This document shows, in pieces, positions 33,203 to 42,410 of a stretch of 64,000 nt of DNA (the first letter of the stretch is position 1; every line of letters begins with the position of its first letter). The translations under genes and the position numbers were made by a program. The stretch spans positions 1,550,001 through 1,614,000 of the forward strand of contig CAWESU010000001.1 of the NCBI GenBank assembly GCA_963811805.1, given 5' to 3'. The notes beneath the pieces were generated by a model. The model did not search any database. It worked only from the letters and a program-made list of their open reading frames with translations, and was not told the origin of the DNA. This DNA is from DAHUXN01 sp963811805. GTDB taxonomy: Bacteria; Acidobacteriota; Terriglobia; Acidiferrales; UBA7541.

Positions 33203-35764
33203 ATGGCACGGCAATCACTGATTGAATTCATCGAGGAGTATGCGCGGCGCGGAAGCGAGATCGCGATTGCGTACCGGCGCGGGTATCGGATGGAGCGGTG
33301 GAGTTACGCGCGGGTGGGCGCGGTGGCGCGGAATTTCGCGGCGACGCTGGAGCAGCGAGGAGTAGCGCCGGGGGACCGCGTGATGTTGTGGGGCGAGAAT
33401 TGCGCTGAGTGGGTGGCGGCGTTTTTTGGGTGTGTGCTGCACGGCGCGGTGGTGGTGCCGATGGATCAGGCGGCCAGCGCGGAGTTCGCGGCGAGAGTAG
33501 CGGCGACGGTGGACGCGAAGATGATTGTGCATTCGCGCGCGCTGGACGCGGGGAAAATTGGAAGGCCGGAGATTTTACTGGAAGAACTGACGGAGACGGA
33601 GTGGCACGGCGTAGATGCGGGCGCGCGGCTTGATACGAAAAGCGCGAAGCGCAGCGATGCGGTGGAGATTGTTTTTACTTCGGGGACGACGGCGGAGCCG
33701 CGCGGCGTGGTGCTGACGCACGGAAACATACTGGCGAACATCGAGCCGATGGAAGCGGAGATTCAGAAATATTTGAAATACGAGAGATTTTTTCATCCGC
33801 TGCGATTTTTGAATTTGCTGCCGCTGAGCCACGTGTTCGGGCAGCTGATGGGGATGTTCATTCCGCCGCTGCTGGGCGGGACGGTGATTTTTCTGGACAC
33901 GATGGGTCCAGCGGAAGTGTCGCGGGCGATTAAACGGGAGCGCGTGACGGCGCTGGTGACGGTGCCGCGGATGATCGAGTCGCTGCAGGGACAGATGGAG
34001 CGGGAAGTCGAAGCGGCAGGACGCGTGGAGAAATTCAAGAGGGATTTTGCGCGGGCAGACGGGGAGAAATTTCTGCGGCGCGTTTGGCGATTTCGAAAAA
34101 TCCACGGGCGGCTGGGATGGAAATTCTGGGCGTTCATTTCGGGAGGAGCGGCGCTGCCGGAGAGCGCGGAAGTTTTCTGGAACCGGCTGGGATACGCGGT
34201 AGTGCAGGGGTACGGGCTGACGGAAACGACGTCGCTGGTGAGCGTGAACAATCCGTTTCGCGTGGGGAAGCGGTCGATTGGGAAGCTGCTGCCGGGGATG
34301 GAGATGAAGCTCGGCGAGGGCGGAGAAATTCTGGTGCGCGGGGAAAATGTGGCGTCGGGATATTTTCAGGGCGCGAAACTGGAGCCAGTGGCGGGCGAGG
34401 AAGGATGGTTTCGCACCGGCGATTTGGGCGAAGTGGACGCGGAGGGGAATTTATATTTCAAGGGGCGGCGCAAGAATGTGATTGTGACGCCGGCGGGAAT
34501 GAATGTTTATCCCGAGGACTTGGAAGCGGAGCTGCGGAAGCAGCCGGGAGTGAAGGATTGCGTGGTGGTGGGAATCGAGCAGGAGGGGAACGCGGAGGCG
34601 TGCGCGGTGCTGCTGCTGGAGGATGCGAGCGCGGACGCGGCGAAGATCGTCGAGCGCGCGAATCAGTCGCTCGCGGAATATCAGCGGATGCGGCGGTGGA
34701 TGGTGTGGAAGGAGCCGGACTTTCCGCGGACGCCGACGCAGAAGCCGATGCTCGCGCGGATTCGCGAAACGGTGGAGCGGGAGTTTGGCGCGCGAGTGGA
34801 AGGTCCCCCGACTCAAAACGTCGGGGCAGGAGATTCGCTGGGCGAATTAATTGCGCGGGTGACCGGGCGCGGCGGGAATTTCGGCGCAGATGCGAATCTG
34901 GAGCGGGATTTACAGATGAGCTCCCTCGACAAAGTGGAGTTGATGAGCGCGCTCGAAGAAAAATATCAGGTGGACTTGAGCGAGACGAAATTCGCGGGGG
35001 CGAAGACCGTCGGCGAACTGGAAAAGCTGCTGCGCGAGCCAAGGGCGCGTCCGCAGACGCACGAATTTTCGCGCTGGGCGCAGCGATGGCCGGTGACGTG
35101 GATACGGCTGGCCGTGTATTACGCGCTGACGTGGCCGGCGACGATGCTGCTGGCGCGTCCGGAGATTCGCGGGCGCGAGAATTTGCGAGGGGTGCGCGGG
35201 CCGGTGCTGGTGGTGGCGAATCACGTGACGTACGTGGACATTGGCTGCGTGTTGGCGGCGCTGCCGGGGAAATTCCGGCACCGGCTGGCGACGGCGATGG
35301 AAGCGGAGCGGCTGTGGGGGATGCGGCATCCGTCGGGGATGGGCTGGTTCATGCGCATGGTGAACCGCGTGGATTATTTTTTGGTGATTGCGCTGTTTAA
35401 TGTGTTTCCGCTGCCGAAACAGACGGGGTTTCGCGAGAGTTTTGCGTTTGCGGGAGAACTGGCGGACAAGGGATGGAACGTGCTGGTGTTTCCGGAAGGC
35501 GAGCGGACGAAAGACGGGAAAGTGGGGAGATTTCGCGGCGGAGTGGGATTGCTGGCGACGAAGCTGGATTTGCCGGTAGTGCCGGTGCGCATTGACGGGC
35601 TATGGGAGTTGGCGCAAGCGCGGCTGGCGGGAAAAGCGTCGAGGCTGAAGCCGGTGCCGCGCGGCGCGGTGAAAGTGACAATTGGCGAGCCGGTGAGGTT
35701 TGCGGCGGATGCGAATGCGGAGGAGATTGCGAGGGAGCTGGAGCGGAGGGTGAAGGAGTTGTGA
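33203..35764 (+). CDS. Three-domain AMP-ligase / acyl carrier / PlsC acyltransferase
   Basis: An 853-residue multidomain enzyme. Domain 1 (about 1-530) is an acyl-adenylate ligase: IVFTSGTTAEPRGVVLTHGN, QGYGLTETTSLVS and WFRTGDLGEVD. Domain 2 (about 545-615) is an acyl carrier protein with the phosphopantetheine serine in DLQMSSLDKVELM. Domain 3 (about 640-853) is a PlsC-type acyltransferase with the HX4D motif NHVTYVD, then FPEGERTKDGKVGRF. The logical reaction is activation of a fatty acid, loading on the built-in carrier, and transfer to a lysophospholipid or related alcohol. E. coli Aas has the acyltransferase first and no built-in carrier, so the order differs here. The final codons LERRVKEL are repeated 503 bp downstream, beyond the next gene. 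Confidence 0.9.
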   Translation: MARQSLIEFIEEYARRGSEIAIAYRRGYRMERWSYARVGAVARNFAATLEQRGVAPGDRVMLWGENCAEWVAAFFGCVLHGAVVVPMDQAASAEFAARVAATVDAKMIVHSRALDAGKIGRPEILLEELTETEWHGVDAGARLDTKSAKRSDAVEIVFTSGTTAEPRGVVLTHGNILANIEPMEAEIQKYLKYERFFHPLRFLNLLPLSHVFGQLMGMFIPPLLGGTVIFLDTMGPAEVSRAIKRERVTALVTVPRMIESLQGQMEREVEAAGRVEKFKRDFARADGEKFLRRVWRFRKIHGRLGWKFWAFISGGAALPESAEVFWNRLGYAVVQGYGLTETTSLVSVNNPFRVGKRSIGKLLPGMEMKLGEGGEILVRGENVASGYFQGAKLEPVAGEEGWFRTGDLGEVDAEGNLYFKGRRKNVIVTPAGMNVYPEDLEAELRKQPGVKDCVVVGIEQEGNAEACAVLLLEDASADAAKIVERANQSLAEYQRMRRWMVWKEPDFPRTPTQKPMLARIRETVEREFGARVEGPPTQNVGAGDSLGELIARVTGRGGNFGADANLERDLQMSSLDKVELMSALEEKYQVDLSETKFAGAKTVGELEKLLREPRARPQTHEFSRWAQRWPVTWIRLAVYYALTWPATMLLARPEIRGRENLRGVRGPVLVVANHVTYVDIGCVLAALPGKFRHRLATAMEAERLWGMRHPSGMGWFMRMVNRVDYFLVIALFNVFPLPKQTGFRESFAFAGELADKGWNVLVFPEGERTKDGKVGRFRGGVGLLATKLDLPVVPVRIDGLWELAQARLAGKASRLKPVPRGAVKVTIGEPVRFAADANAEEIARELERRVKEL
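35737..35762 (+). repeat. 26-bp direct repeat, left copy
   Basis: GCTGGAGCGGAGGGTGAAGG followed by AGTTGT, in the last codons of the ligase/PlsC gene. The right copy is at 36240-36265 with 25 of 26 positions identical. The two flank the AT-richer gene at 35783-36232. Confidence 0.8.
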
Positions 35765-35782
35765 AACGCGCGGGTACCTAAT

Positions 35783-36232
35783 ATGAACTTGGCCGAGACA
35801 ATCTTAGGTTTGCAGGGCAAAGTTCCCTGGGGAGTTCGTTTGGGACACGGTTCTTTCTTGACGTTAGAGTTTGGAAAGAAGGCCTTACAAAAGGAAGCGA
35901 ATGGGATCGCTCACGGCGAGTGGCATTTGTGGCTATATATGTGCAACTGGAGAATTGAATTCGCGGATAAAATCCTGGCGGGATCAGCTGACAGTCGGAA
36001 GGAAATTCAGAAGGCGCTTGATGCTACGACGTTTGATAAGATTACAGAAATTCAGCTTGCTTCTCCTTCGCTCGATTTGGTTATCCAGTTCGGTACGAGT
36101 CTTAGGATACTGACGTTTTCGTCTTCCAGCGGTGAGGCAGATCAGTGGTGGTTGTTCACACCGGATGGCAACTGCTTACGTGTGCATGGCGGAGGCAAAT
36201 ACGTCTACGGCAGCAAAGATGAGCCGCGCTAA
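35783..36232 (+). CDS. Hypothetical protein in an AT-richer inserted cassette
   Basis: A 149-residue protein with no signal peptide: MNLAETILGLQGKVPWGVRL, then GHGSFLTLEFG, and later WHLWLYMCNWRIE and WWLFTPDGNCLRVHGGGKY. I do not recognise the family; the compact, Trp-rich beta character is like small immunity-type or phage-neighbour proteins, but nothing decisive is seen. Its base composition is clearly less GC-rich than both neighbours. It is bracketed by a 26-bp direct repeat derived from the 3' end of the upstream gene, so it appears to have been inserted there. Start: ATG 18 bp after the upstream stop; no strong ribosome binding site. Confidence 0.6.
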   Translation: MNLAETILGLQGKVPWGVRLGHGSFLTLEFGKKALQKEANGIAHGEWHLWLYMCNWRIEFADKILAGSADSRKEIQKALDATTFDKITEIQLASPSLDLVIQFGTSLRILTFSSSSGEADQWWLFTPDGNCLRVHGGGKYVYGSKDEPR

Positions 36233-36239
36233 AAGGAGG

Positions 36240-36265
36240 GCTGGAGCGAAGGGTGAAGGAGTTGT
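36240..36265 (+). repeat. 26-bp direct repeat, right copy
   Basis: GCTGGAGCGAAGGGTGAAGG followed by AGTTGT. It would encode the same LERRVKEL ending plus a stop (TAG), as if it were the former 3' end of the ligase/PlsC gene. Confidence 0.8.
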
Positions 36266-36288
36266 AGGGCTGGACTCTTGCCGGTCGG

Positions 36289-37710
36289 CTAGAAGAACGG
36301 ATACTCGTTGATCCAGTGAAAGCCGCGGCTCATGAGCAAGCTGGGTTGGCGCGAACGATGGAGTTTGAGTGAGACGGAATTGCCATTGATCGCGCCTTCG
36401 AGGTTGAGGTGCTCTTCGCCCGTCCGCTGATATACAAAACTGCACTTCCAGTTTGGGTCGGCTCGATCGCCAACCGAAAGAGTGTCTTTCGCCGTGTCGA
36501 GACTCAGGGTGACATAGTCGAGAGCGCCGTTGCTCAAACCGATCGCGGAGCCGCTGGGCGTGTCAATAATAAGCTCCGTCCAGCGATCTTCGCCGGGCGC
36601 AATCTTCATGCCTGCAACGAGCTTATCTGTAAAAAGCGAGCGGGGCAGCTTTGCGGATAGGGTGAATTCGTCGACGGTCCAGACGCCATACAACGGAGAT
36701 CGCGCGGCGACCGTTGGGTTTTCGATGGCGTACCTTTGAAGCGAGAAATGCGTGAGCGCGGCCAGCAACGCCACGCCTAAGAGCGCGGACAGAACGAGCC
36801 CGCCCTGATTTATCCAGCGGCGGCTTGAAAGGGGCACGGATGTGCGTGGCGTAGCTGCACGATTCAAGACCAAGACGTTCAGCAACCGTTCTGCGTCTGG
36901 CAGAACGAGGAACGCTGCCATCAGAAGGTAATGGAAGGACGCCAGTTTGACGGACACGTCGTAACTCATATTCAGAGCGAATACGTTGGCCATGACGCCG
37001 ATTGTGACTAGCGAGCCGAGCGTCGCGAGCTGGGGCACCAGCAGCAGAACGCCGGCGAGAACTTCGCCGAATCCCGCGAAAATCGTGTACGGCTTAGAGG
37101 CGGCCATAAACGTCCACAGCAGGCTCGCGGGACTCAAATCGCCGACGCGCGTTGAGAGCGCACCGAGATCCAAAGCCCCGAATTGGACCGGAATTAGTTT
37201 GTCCATGCCGTAGACGAGCATCTCCGTCGCCAGCGCTAGTCTGACGACGAACCTCAACCATTCGTGCAGAACGCGATAATTGGATCGTTTTTGATCCAAG
37301 GCCGACCATATGACGGTGGCGACCGCAGCCAAAAATAGTTCGCAAAGGATTAGGACGTAGTCGTACGTCGTATCTCCACTGCCGTTGCTGAAAATCGTAA
37401 TGTAGGTGGAAAGGTGAAGAACGTGTTTGCCCACCCACGGAACGACGTGATGCCACAGCGGCGCAGTGAAGGAATCCGTCAGGCGGCCGAAAATGAGGTA
37501 GTGGAAAAGGATCTGGTCGTCGGAAAAAATGTACAGGCAGTACAGCATTAGATAACAGAAGACAAATCGGAAGGCGAGACGCGTTGCGAAACGCCAATGA
37601 ATTTGTTCTGCGTCAGAATATGCGTTCAATCCGGCACCATTTCGATTCGGGAAGCAGCTGGCCCGCCTAAAGGTTTCCGGCAATCTAGCAGTTTGCGGGA
37701 CGCCTGGCAA
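36289..37710 (-). CDS. DoxX-like multi-pass membrane protein
   Basis: About 473 residues. Hydrophobic helices fill residues about 45-330: LAFRFVFCYLMLYCLYIFS, a region LCELFLAAVATVIWSAL, then FVVRLALATEMLVYGMDKLI and VLAGVLLLVPQLATLGSLV, the DoxX/SURF4-like four-helix pattern. A soluble C-terminal domain (about 350-473) is beta-rich with GVWTVDEFTLSAKLPRS. The family is uncharacterised; DoxX-like proteins occur with thiosulfate or redox systems. No ATG exists near the N-terminus: the frame opens with TTG (37708-37710), and another TTG (37627-37629, LNAYSD) is possible. It follows the S41 peptidase gene by 36 bp, so the two are probably one operon. Confidence 0.7.
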   Translation of the reverse strand: MPGVPQTARLPETFRRASCFPNRNGAGLNAYSDAEQIHWRFATRLAFRFVFCYLMLYCLYIFSDDQILFHYLIFGRLTDSFTAPLWHHVVPWVGKHVLHLSTYITIFSNGSGDTTYDYVLILCELFLAAVATVIWSALDQKRSNYRVLHEWLRFVVRLALATEMLVYGMDKLIPVQFGALDLGALSTRVGDLSPASLLWTFMAASKPYTIFAGFGEVLAGVLLLVPQLATLGSLVTIGVMANVFALNMSYDVSVKLASFHYLLMAAFLVLPDAERLLNVLVLNRAATPRTSVPLSSRRWINQGGLVLSALLGVALLAALTHFSLQRYAIENPTVAARSPLYGVWTVDEFTLSAKLPRSLFTDKLVAGMKIAPGEDRWTELIIDTPSGSAIGLSNGALDYVTLSLDTAKDTLSVGDRADPNWKCSFVYQRTGEEHLNLEGAINGNSVSLKLHRSRQPSLLMSRGFHWINEYPFF

Positions 37711-37746
37711 TCAGGAGCGTTTAGCGCGGAATGCGAACTGGACGCG

Positions 37747-39066
37747 CTATTGGGGCGAGGATTTTGGAGTGAGTTTTTGGGTGGCGAGATTTTGGGCGGT
37801 GGTGAGGGCGTCGGCGGCGGGGACTTTCACGCCGGGGATGACGCCGGTGCCTTCCCAGTTGGTGTGCGAAATGGGATTGATGGCCTTGGCGAAGGGGACG
37901 CCGATTTCGAAGTGGTCGTCGATGCGATGGCCGGCGACGGGATGCGCGCCGCCGCCGGTGACTTCGCCGACGATGGTGGCGCGCTTCAACTGCTGAAGGT
38001 CGTAGGTGAATTCCTCGCCGCCGGAGAAGGTGCGATGCGAGGTGAGGACGTAGGCCGGCTGCGCCGCGAGGCGTTTGCCGGAGACGTAAGGGAGCGTCCA
38101 GAATTGATGGGTTGTGTTCCCCTTGCGCGTCCACAGGTCGTTCAGGTGCGTCGGCTGGTCGAATAAATAAGAACAAATAAAAGTGACCATGGCGGGATCG
38201 CCGCCGCCATTTTCGCGGAGGTCGAAGATGATGGCGTCGGAGTTGGCCAGGAAATTCATGGCGGCGATGACGGTGGGGGCGCAGATATCGGGAGCGGCGA
38301 AGAAGTCGAATTTGACGTAGCCGATGTTGCCGGGAAGAATTTCGAGTTTGTCGAAGCCGCAATTGGCGCGTTCCATTCCCTTGCGAAACTGAGCCTCGGC
38401 TTTGGGGTCGGGAGTGGAGGTTTCCTTGGGCAAAGGCACGGGGCTGAAATCGACGCGGAGATGCTTGTCGTGGCTGACTTCGCGAAGATTGGCGGTGAGC
38501 ATGGCGGCGAAGGCGTCGCCGTCAGTGATGGAATCGTATTCGCCGCGCTTTTGGCGGGCGCGGATGGCGTCGGCCATTTGTGTGGCGACGTCGGGAGAAA
38601 CGTAAAATTCGTTGAGGTCGGCGAGAGCGCCGTCGATGACCTCGGCGCGCGTGGCGGCGTCGAGAGTGAAATTGAGCTGCGAGACGGATGCGCCGGGAGG
38701 AAGCGCGCGCAGGGAGAAGCTGGCGACTTGGCCGGAAGCGTCCTTCAAGTCCAGTTTGGCGAGCGCGCGAGTGTCGCTGAGGCGCTCCTTCACAAGGAAT
38801 TCCAGGTGAAGCGGGTCGCTCTTGAGGATTTGGACGAGGTCAAAACCGCCTGTGGCCTTCCGGAAGGGCATGATGTCCGCGGCGGATTTGCTGGGGTCGT
38901 ATTTGTGATAGTAAGCGTCGATCTGGGCCTGATCGCCGCTGTTGAAGGCTTGAAGCCAGGCAGCGAGAGTGTGGCCGGCGGGCGTGTCGGGGATAGTGGT
39001 TTGCGCGGAGGTGGCGGACGCAATGAGGAGAAGCAAAAATAGAATGAGACTGGAGATATAGCGCAT
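37747..39066 (-). CDS. S41 family peptidase, exported
   Basis: A 439-residue protein. The ATG at 39064-39066 has GGAGG upstream and opens a signal peptide (MRYISSLILFLLLLIASATS). The N-terminal half (about 25-140) is an SnoaL/cystatin-like helper region (LAAWLQAFNSGDQAQIDAYY). The S41 protease domain (about 150-430) has NIGYVKFDFF, DAIIFDLRENGGGDPAMV, then the nucleophile in TSHRTFSGGEEFTYDL and TIVGEVTGGG. This is the interphotoreceptor-retinoid-binding-protein-like branch of S41, lacking a PDZ domain. Substrates are unknown; it probably acts in the periplasm. Confidence 0.87.
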   Translation of the reverse strand: MRYISSLILFLLLLIASATSAQTTIPDTPAGHTLAAWLQAFNSGDQAQIDAYYHKYDPSKSAADIMPFRKATGGFDLVQILKSDPLHLEFLVKERLSDTRALAKLDLKDASGQVASFSLRALPPGASVSQLNFTLDAATRAEVIDGALADLNEFYVSPDVATQMADAIRARQKRGEYDSITDGDAFAAMLTANLREVSHDKHLRVDFSPVPLPKETSTPDPKAEAQFRKGMERANCGFDKLEILPGNIGYVKFDFFAAPDICAPTVIAAMNFLANSDAIIFDLRENGGGDPAMVTFICSYLFDQPTHLNDLWTRKGNTTHQFWTLPYVSGKRLAAQPAYVLTSHRTFSGGEEFTYDLQQLKRATIVGEVTGGGAHPVAGHRIDDHFEIGVPFAKAINPISHTNWEGTGVIPGVKVPAADALTTAQNLATQKLTPKSSPQ

Positions 39067-39388
39067 GTTTGTCCTCCGCGAGAGTGATGCAGCCCGGTCT
39101 GGCCGGATTTTACTCCAGTTCAAAACAGCGAAACACGGAAATTGTAATGCGCCTGTAATGTCGCGTGAGGAAGCTCCGCAGAATGCGAATTCGGCGACGC
39201 GTATTGGCGGGGAGTTGTGACAAAATGGCGGCGAGTTGGCCGCCGCGAACTGTGCGATGAGACGACGACCTCACGTCAGTTCGCGCAAAGGCGGCGCGAA
39301 CCCTTCCTGCGTCAGGACGAGCGGGACGTGAGGTACAGGAGCGCGTTGAAAGGTGTGAAGGCGATCTTAGGGTTTCGAGGAGAAGGAA

Positions 39389-42364
39389 ATGAAGCGGACT
39401 GGACTGGGCACGGCGGCGATGGTTATTGCGATTGTTGCGGCGACTTATTTTGCGACGCGGCACGAAGCGGGAGCGCGGCGGCAGAGCGCGGAGGCGAGGC
39501 CGGGGCATTTTCAGGCAAGCCCGGCGCTGGAGAGCCGCGCGGTGCTGCCGACGGGGATGACCATCACACCGATGGCGGCGCAGGGGTCATTTTATGTGCC
39601 GCTCAATCCGGGGCTCGCGGATTTCCCCGACTATGTGGCGGGGCAGCCGGTGACCACGGCGATGTCACCGGACGGAGCGACGCTGCTGGTGCTGACCAGT
39701 GGGTACAACGAGATGAATGACGCGTCGGGGCGGCAGATCAAGAGGGATTCGAACGAGTACGTGTTTGTGTTCGATGTTTCGCAGGGGCGGCCGCGGAAGA
39801 GCCAGGCGATTCAGGTGGCGAACACGTTTGATGGGATGGCGTGGAATCCGAATGGGCAGGAATTTTATGTGGCGGGCGGCGTGGATGATGATGTGCATGT
39901 GTTCGCGAAGCAGGGCGACCAGTGGGCGGAGGCGGGGCCGGCGATAAAGCTAGCGCACGCGCACGGCCTGGGAATCGACGTGAAGCCGGAGGCGGCGGGG
40001 ATTGGCGTGACGGCGGATGGGAAGAAATTGCTGGTGGCGAATTTCGAAAATGATTCGGTGAGCGTGGTGGATGTGGCGGCGCGGCAGAAAATCGCGGAAC
40101 TGGATTTGCGCCCGGGGAAGGAAGACGCGAAGAACACGGGAGTGGCGGGCGGGGAGTTTCCATTTTGGGTGGTGACGAAGGGAAATGATACGGCGTATGT
40201 GTCGAGTCCGCGGGACAGACAGATTGTGGTACTGGATATTTCCGGCGAGCCGAAGGTAAAGGCGCGAATTAAGGTGCGGGGTGAGCCGGGCAAGATGATT
40301 TTGGATCATGAGCAGAGGTATTTGTATGCGGCGCTTGCGACGGACGACGAGGTGGCGGTAATTGATACGGCGTCCGGAAATGAGCTGATCGAAAACATCA
40401 GTACAACCGCGCCGCAGTCAATCTTCATGAACCCTACCATGCTCATGGGAAGTAATCCGAACAGTTTGGCTCTCTCTCCGGATGATAGCGATCTCTACGT
40501 GACCAACGGCGGGGCAAATTCGGTGTCGGTAATTAACAATTTTCCGTCGGCAGCCGGGAAACGTCCGCACGCCTTTGTCGGCGGCCAAGAGACAGGAGTG
40601 GTGAGCGGATTGATACCGACGGGGTGGTACCCGAGTTCGGTGAGCGTGAGCGCGGATGGAAAGATGCTGTACGTGTTGGACACGAAGAGCGTGCCGGGAC
40701 CGAATCCGGGGGAATGCCGGAACACCACGTCGATTGCGCGCGGGGCGCTCGATGAATGCTACGCGCAGAACGAATACATTCTGCAATTGAACAAAGGCGG
40801 GTTCGAGGCGATTCCGACGCCGGGCGCGGACGAGCTGGCTTCGCTGACGAAGCAAGTGGCGGAGAACAATCATTACGAGAGTGACGCCGAGCGGGCCACG
40901 AACGAAAAAACGATGGCGTTTTTGCGGCAGCACATCAAGCACGTGATTTACATCATCAAGGAGAACCGCACGTACGATCAGGTGCTGGGCGATTTGCCGG
41001 AAGGGAACGGCGATCCGAAGCTGGCGGTGCTGGGGCAGGCGCTCAGTCCGAACCATCACCAGATCGCGCAGCAGTTCGTGGACCTGGATAATTTTTATTG
41101 CAGCGGGGATGTGAGCGGGGAGGGTTGGAACTGGTCGACGGCGGCGCGAGCGACGGACGTGGTGGAGAACACGTATCCGATCAATTATGCGGGGCGCGGG
41201 CTCACCTACGACTACGAGGGCGAGAATCGCAACATCAATGTGGGCATTGCGTCGCCGAGTGCGCGGCGGAAGGATAATCCTGATACGCCGGACGATGACG
41301 ACCTGCTGCCGGGGACAAATGACGTGGACGCGCCGGATGGGCCTGGGGGCGACGCGGGGACGGGATATTTGTGGGATGCGGCGCTGCGCGCGAAATTGAC
41401 GCTGCGAAATTACGGATTTTTCCTGGAGGGCGGGCGTTATGGAGCGGAAACGGCGAAGAAGGGGCTGATTCCGGTGATTCGCGATCCTTACAAAACGAAG
41501 ACGCGAGTGGCGTTTCCGGATAAGGCGGCGCTGATGAGCGTGACGGATCCGTATTTTCGCGGATTCGATTTGGCGCTGCCGGATTATTGGCGGTACACGG
41601 AGTGGAAGCGCGAATTCGATGGCTATGTGGCCAGCGGGAAAATGCCGAATCTGGAATTGGTGCGGTTGATGCGCGACCACTTTGGCGATTTTGCTGACGC
41701 GATTGACGGGACGGGCACAGTGGAAGGGGAGATGGCGGACAACGACTACGCGATTGCGAAGGTGATCGAGGCGGTGGCGCACAGCCCGTTTGCGAACAGC
41801 ACGATTATTTGCATTGTGGAGGATGACGCGCAGAACGGGCCGGACCACGTGGACGCGCATCGCAGCCCGGCGTTGATTGCGGGGGCGTACGTGAAGCAGG
41901 GTGCGGTGGTGTCGACGCACTACACGACGGTGAACATGCTGCGGACCATCGAGGACATTCTGGGGATGAAGCCGATGGGGATTAATGACGCTGTGTCGGA
42001 GCCGATGGCGGACGTGTTCACGACGGAGATGAAGCCGTGGACGTACACGGCGGAGGTGCCGGCGGTGCTGCGGAGCACGCAGTTGCCAGTGGGGCAGGCG
42101 GTGGGCGCTGGCGCGGCGCAAAGTGGCGCTTATGCGAGGCCGCGGCACGATGCGGCGTATTGGGCGGCGAAGACGAAAGGAATGGATTTCAGCGTGGAGG
42201 ATCACGTGGATCCGGAGAAGTTCAACCGGATTGTGTGGTACGGGCTCGTCGATGTGCCTTATCCGGTGATGCGGGATGGGCGGGATTTGCGAGAGAACCG
42301 CGAGGCGTTGCTGAAGGAGGACTCCTTTACGGAAGAAAACAAGCCGCACGACGGACAGCGATAA
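39389..42364 (+). CDS. YncE-like beta-propeller fused to phosphoesterase-family domain
   Basis: A 991-residue exported protein with an N-terminal hydrophobic segment (GTAAMVIAIVAATYFATRH). Residues about 60-440 form a YVTN/YncE-type beta-propeller: GMAWNPNGQEFYVAGG, LLVANFENDSVSVVDVAA and DLYVTNGGANSVSVINNF. The C-terminal half (about 500-900) belongs to the alkaline-phosphatase-like phosphoesterase family: VIYIIKENRTYDQVLGDL with the Asn/Asp metal site, SPNHHQIAQQFVDLDNFY, and late IICIVEDDAQNGPDHVDAHR, which supplies Asp and His ligands. Similar two-part proteins are common in Acidobacteriota. Phosphodiester or phosphonate cleavage is inferred. GAAGGAA precedes the ATG. Confidence 0.85.
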   Translation: MKRTGLGTAAMVIAIVAATYFATRHEAGARRQSAEARPGHFQASPALESRAVLPTGMTITPMAAQGSFYVPLNPGLADFPDYVAGQPVTTAMSPDGATLLVLTSGYNEMNDASGRQIKRDSNEYVFVFDVSQGRPRKSQAIQVANTFDGMAWNPNGQEFYVAGGVDDDVHVFAKQGDQWAEAGPAIKLAHAHGLGIDVKPEAAGIGVTADGKKLLVANFENDSVSVVDVAARQKIAELDLRPGKEDAKNTGVAGGEFPFWVVTKGNDTAYVSSPRDRQIVVLDISGEPKVKARIKVRGEPGKMILDHEQRYLYAALATDDEVAVIDTASGNELIENISTTAPQSIFMNPTMLMGSNPNSLALSPDDSDLYVTNGGANSVSVINNFPSAAGKRPHAFVGGQETGVVSGLIPTGWYPSSVSVSADGKMLYVLDTKSVPGPNPGECRNTTSIARGALDECYAQNEYILQLNKGGFEAIPTPGADELASLTKQVAENNHYESDAERATNEKTMAFLRQHIKHVIYIIKENRTYDQVLGDLPEGNGDPKLAVLGQALSPNHHQIAQQFVDLDNFYCSGDVSGEGWNWSTAARATDVVENTYPINYAGRGLTYDYEGENRNINVGIASPSARRKDNPDTPDDDDLLPGTNDVDAPDGPGGDAGTGYLWDAALRAKLTLRNYGFFLEGGRYGAETAKKGLIPVIRDPYKTKTRVAFPDKAALMSVTDPYFRGFDLALPDYWRYTEWKREFDGYVASGKMPNLELVRLMRDHFGDFADAIDGTGTVEGEMADNDYAIAKVIEAVAHSPFANSTIICIVEDDAQNGPDHVDAHRSPALIAGAYVKQGAVVSTHYTTVNMLRTIEDILGMKPMGINDAVSEPMADVFTTEMKPWTYTAEVPAVLRSTQLPVGQAVGAGAAQSGAYARPRHDAAYWAAKTKGMDFSVEDHVDPEKFNRIVWYGLVDVPYPVMRDGRDLRENREALLKEDSFTEENKPHDGQR

Positions 42365-42410
42365 AGAGAATTGTGTGGTAGGCTCGCGCGGAATTCACGG
42401 AGCAAAAACG

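Noticed and set aside
40418..42349. A 643-codon minus-strand frame opposite the propeller/phosphoesterase gene.
   Set aside because: An antisense shadow rich in Arg and His without recognisable domains.
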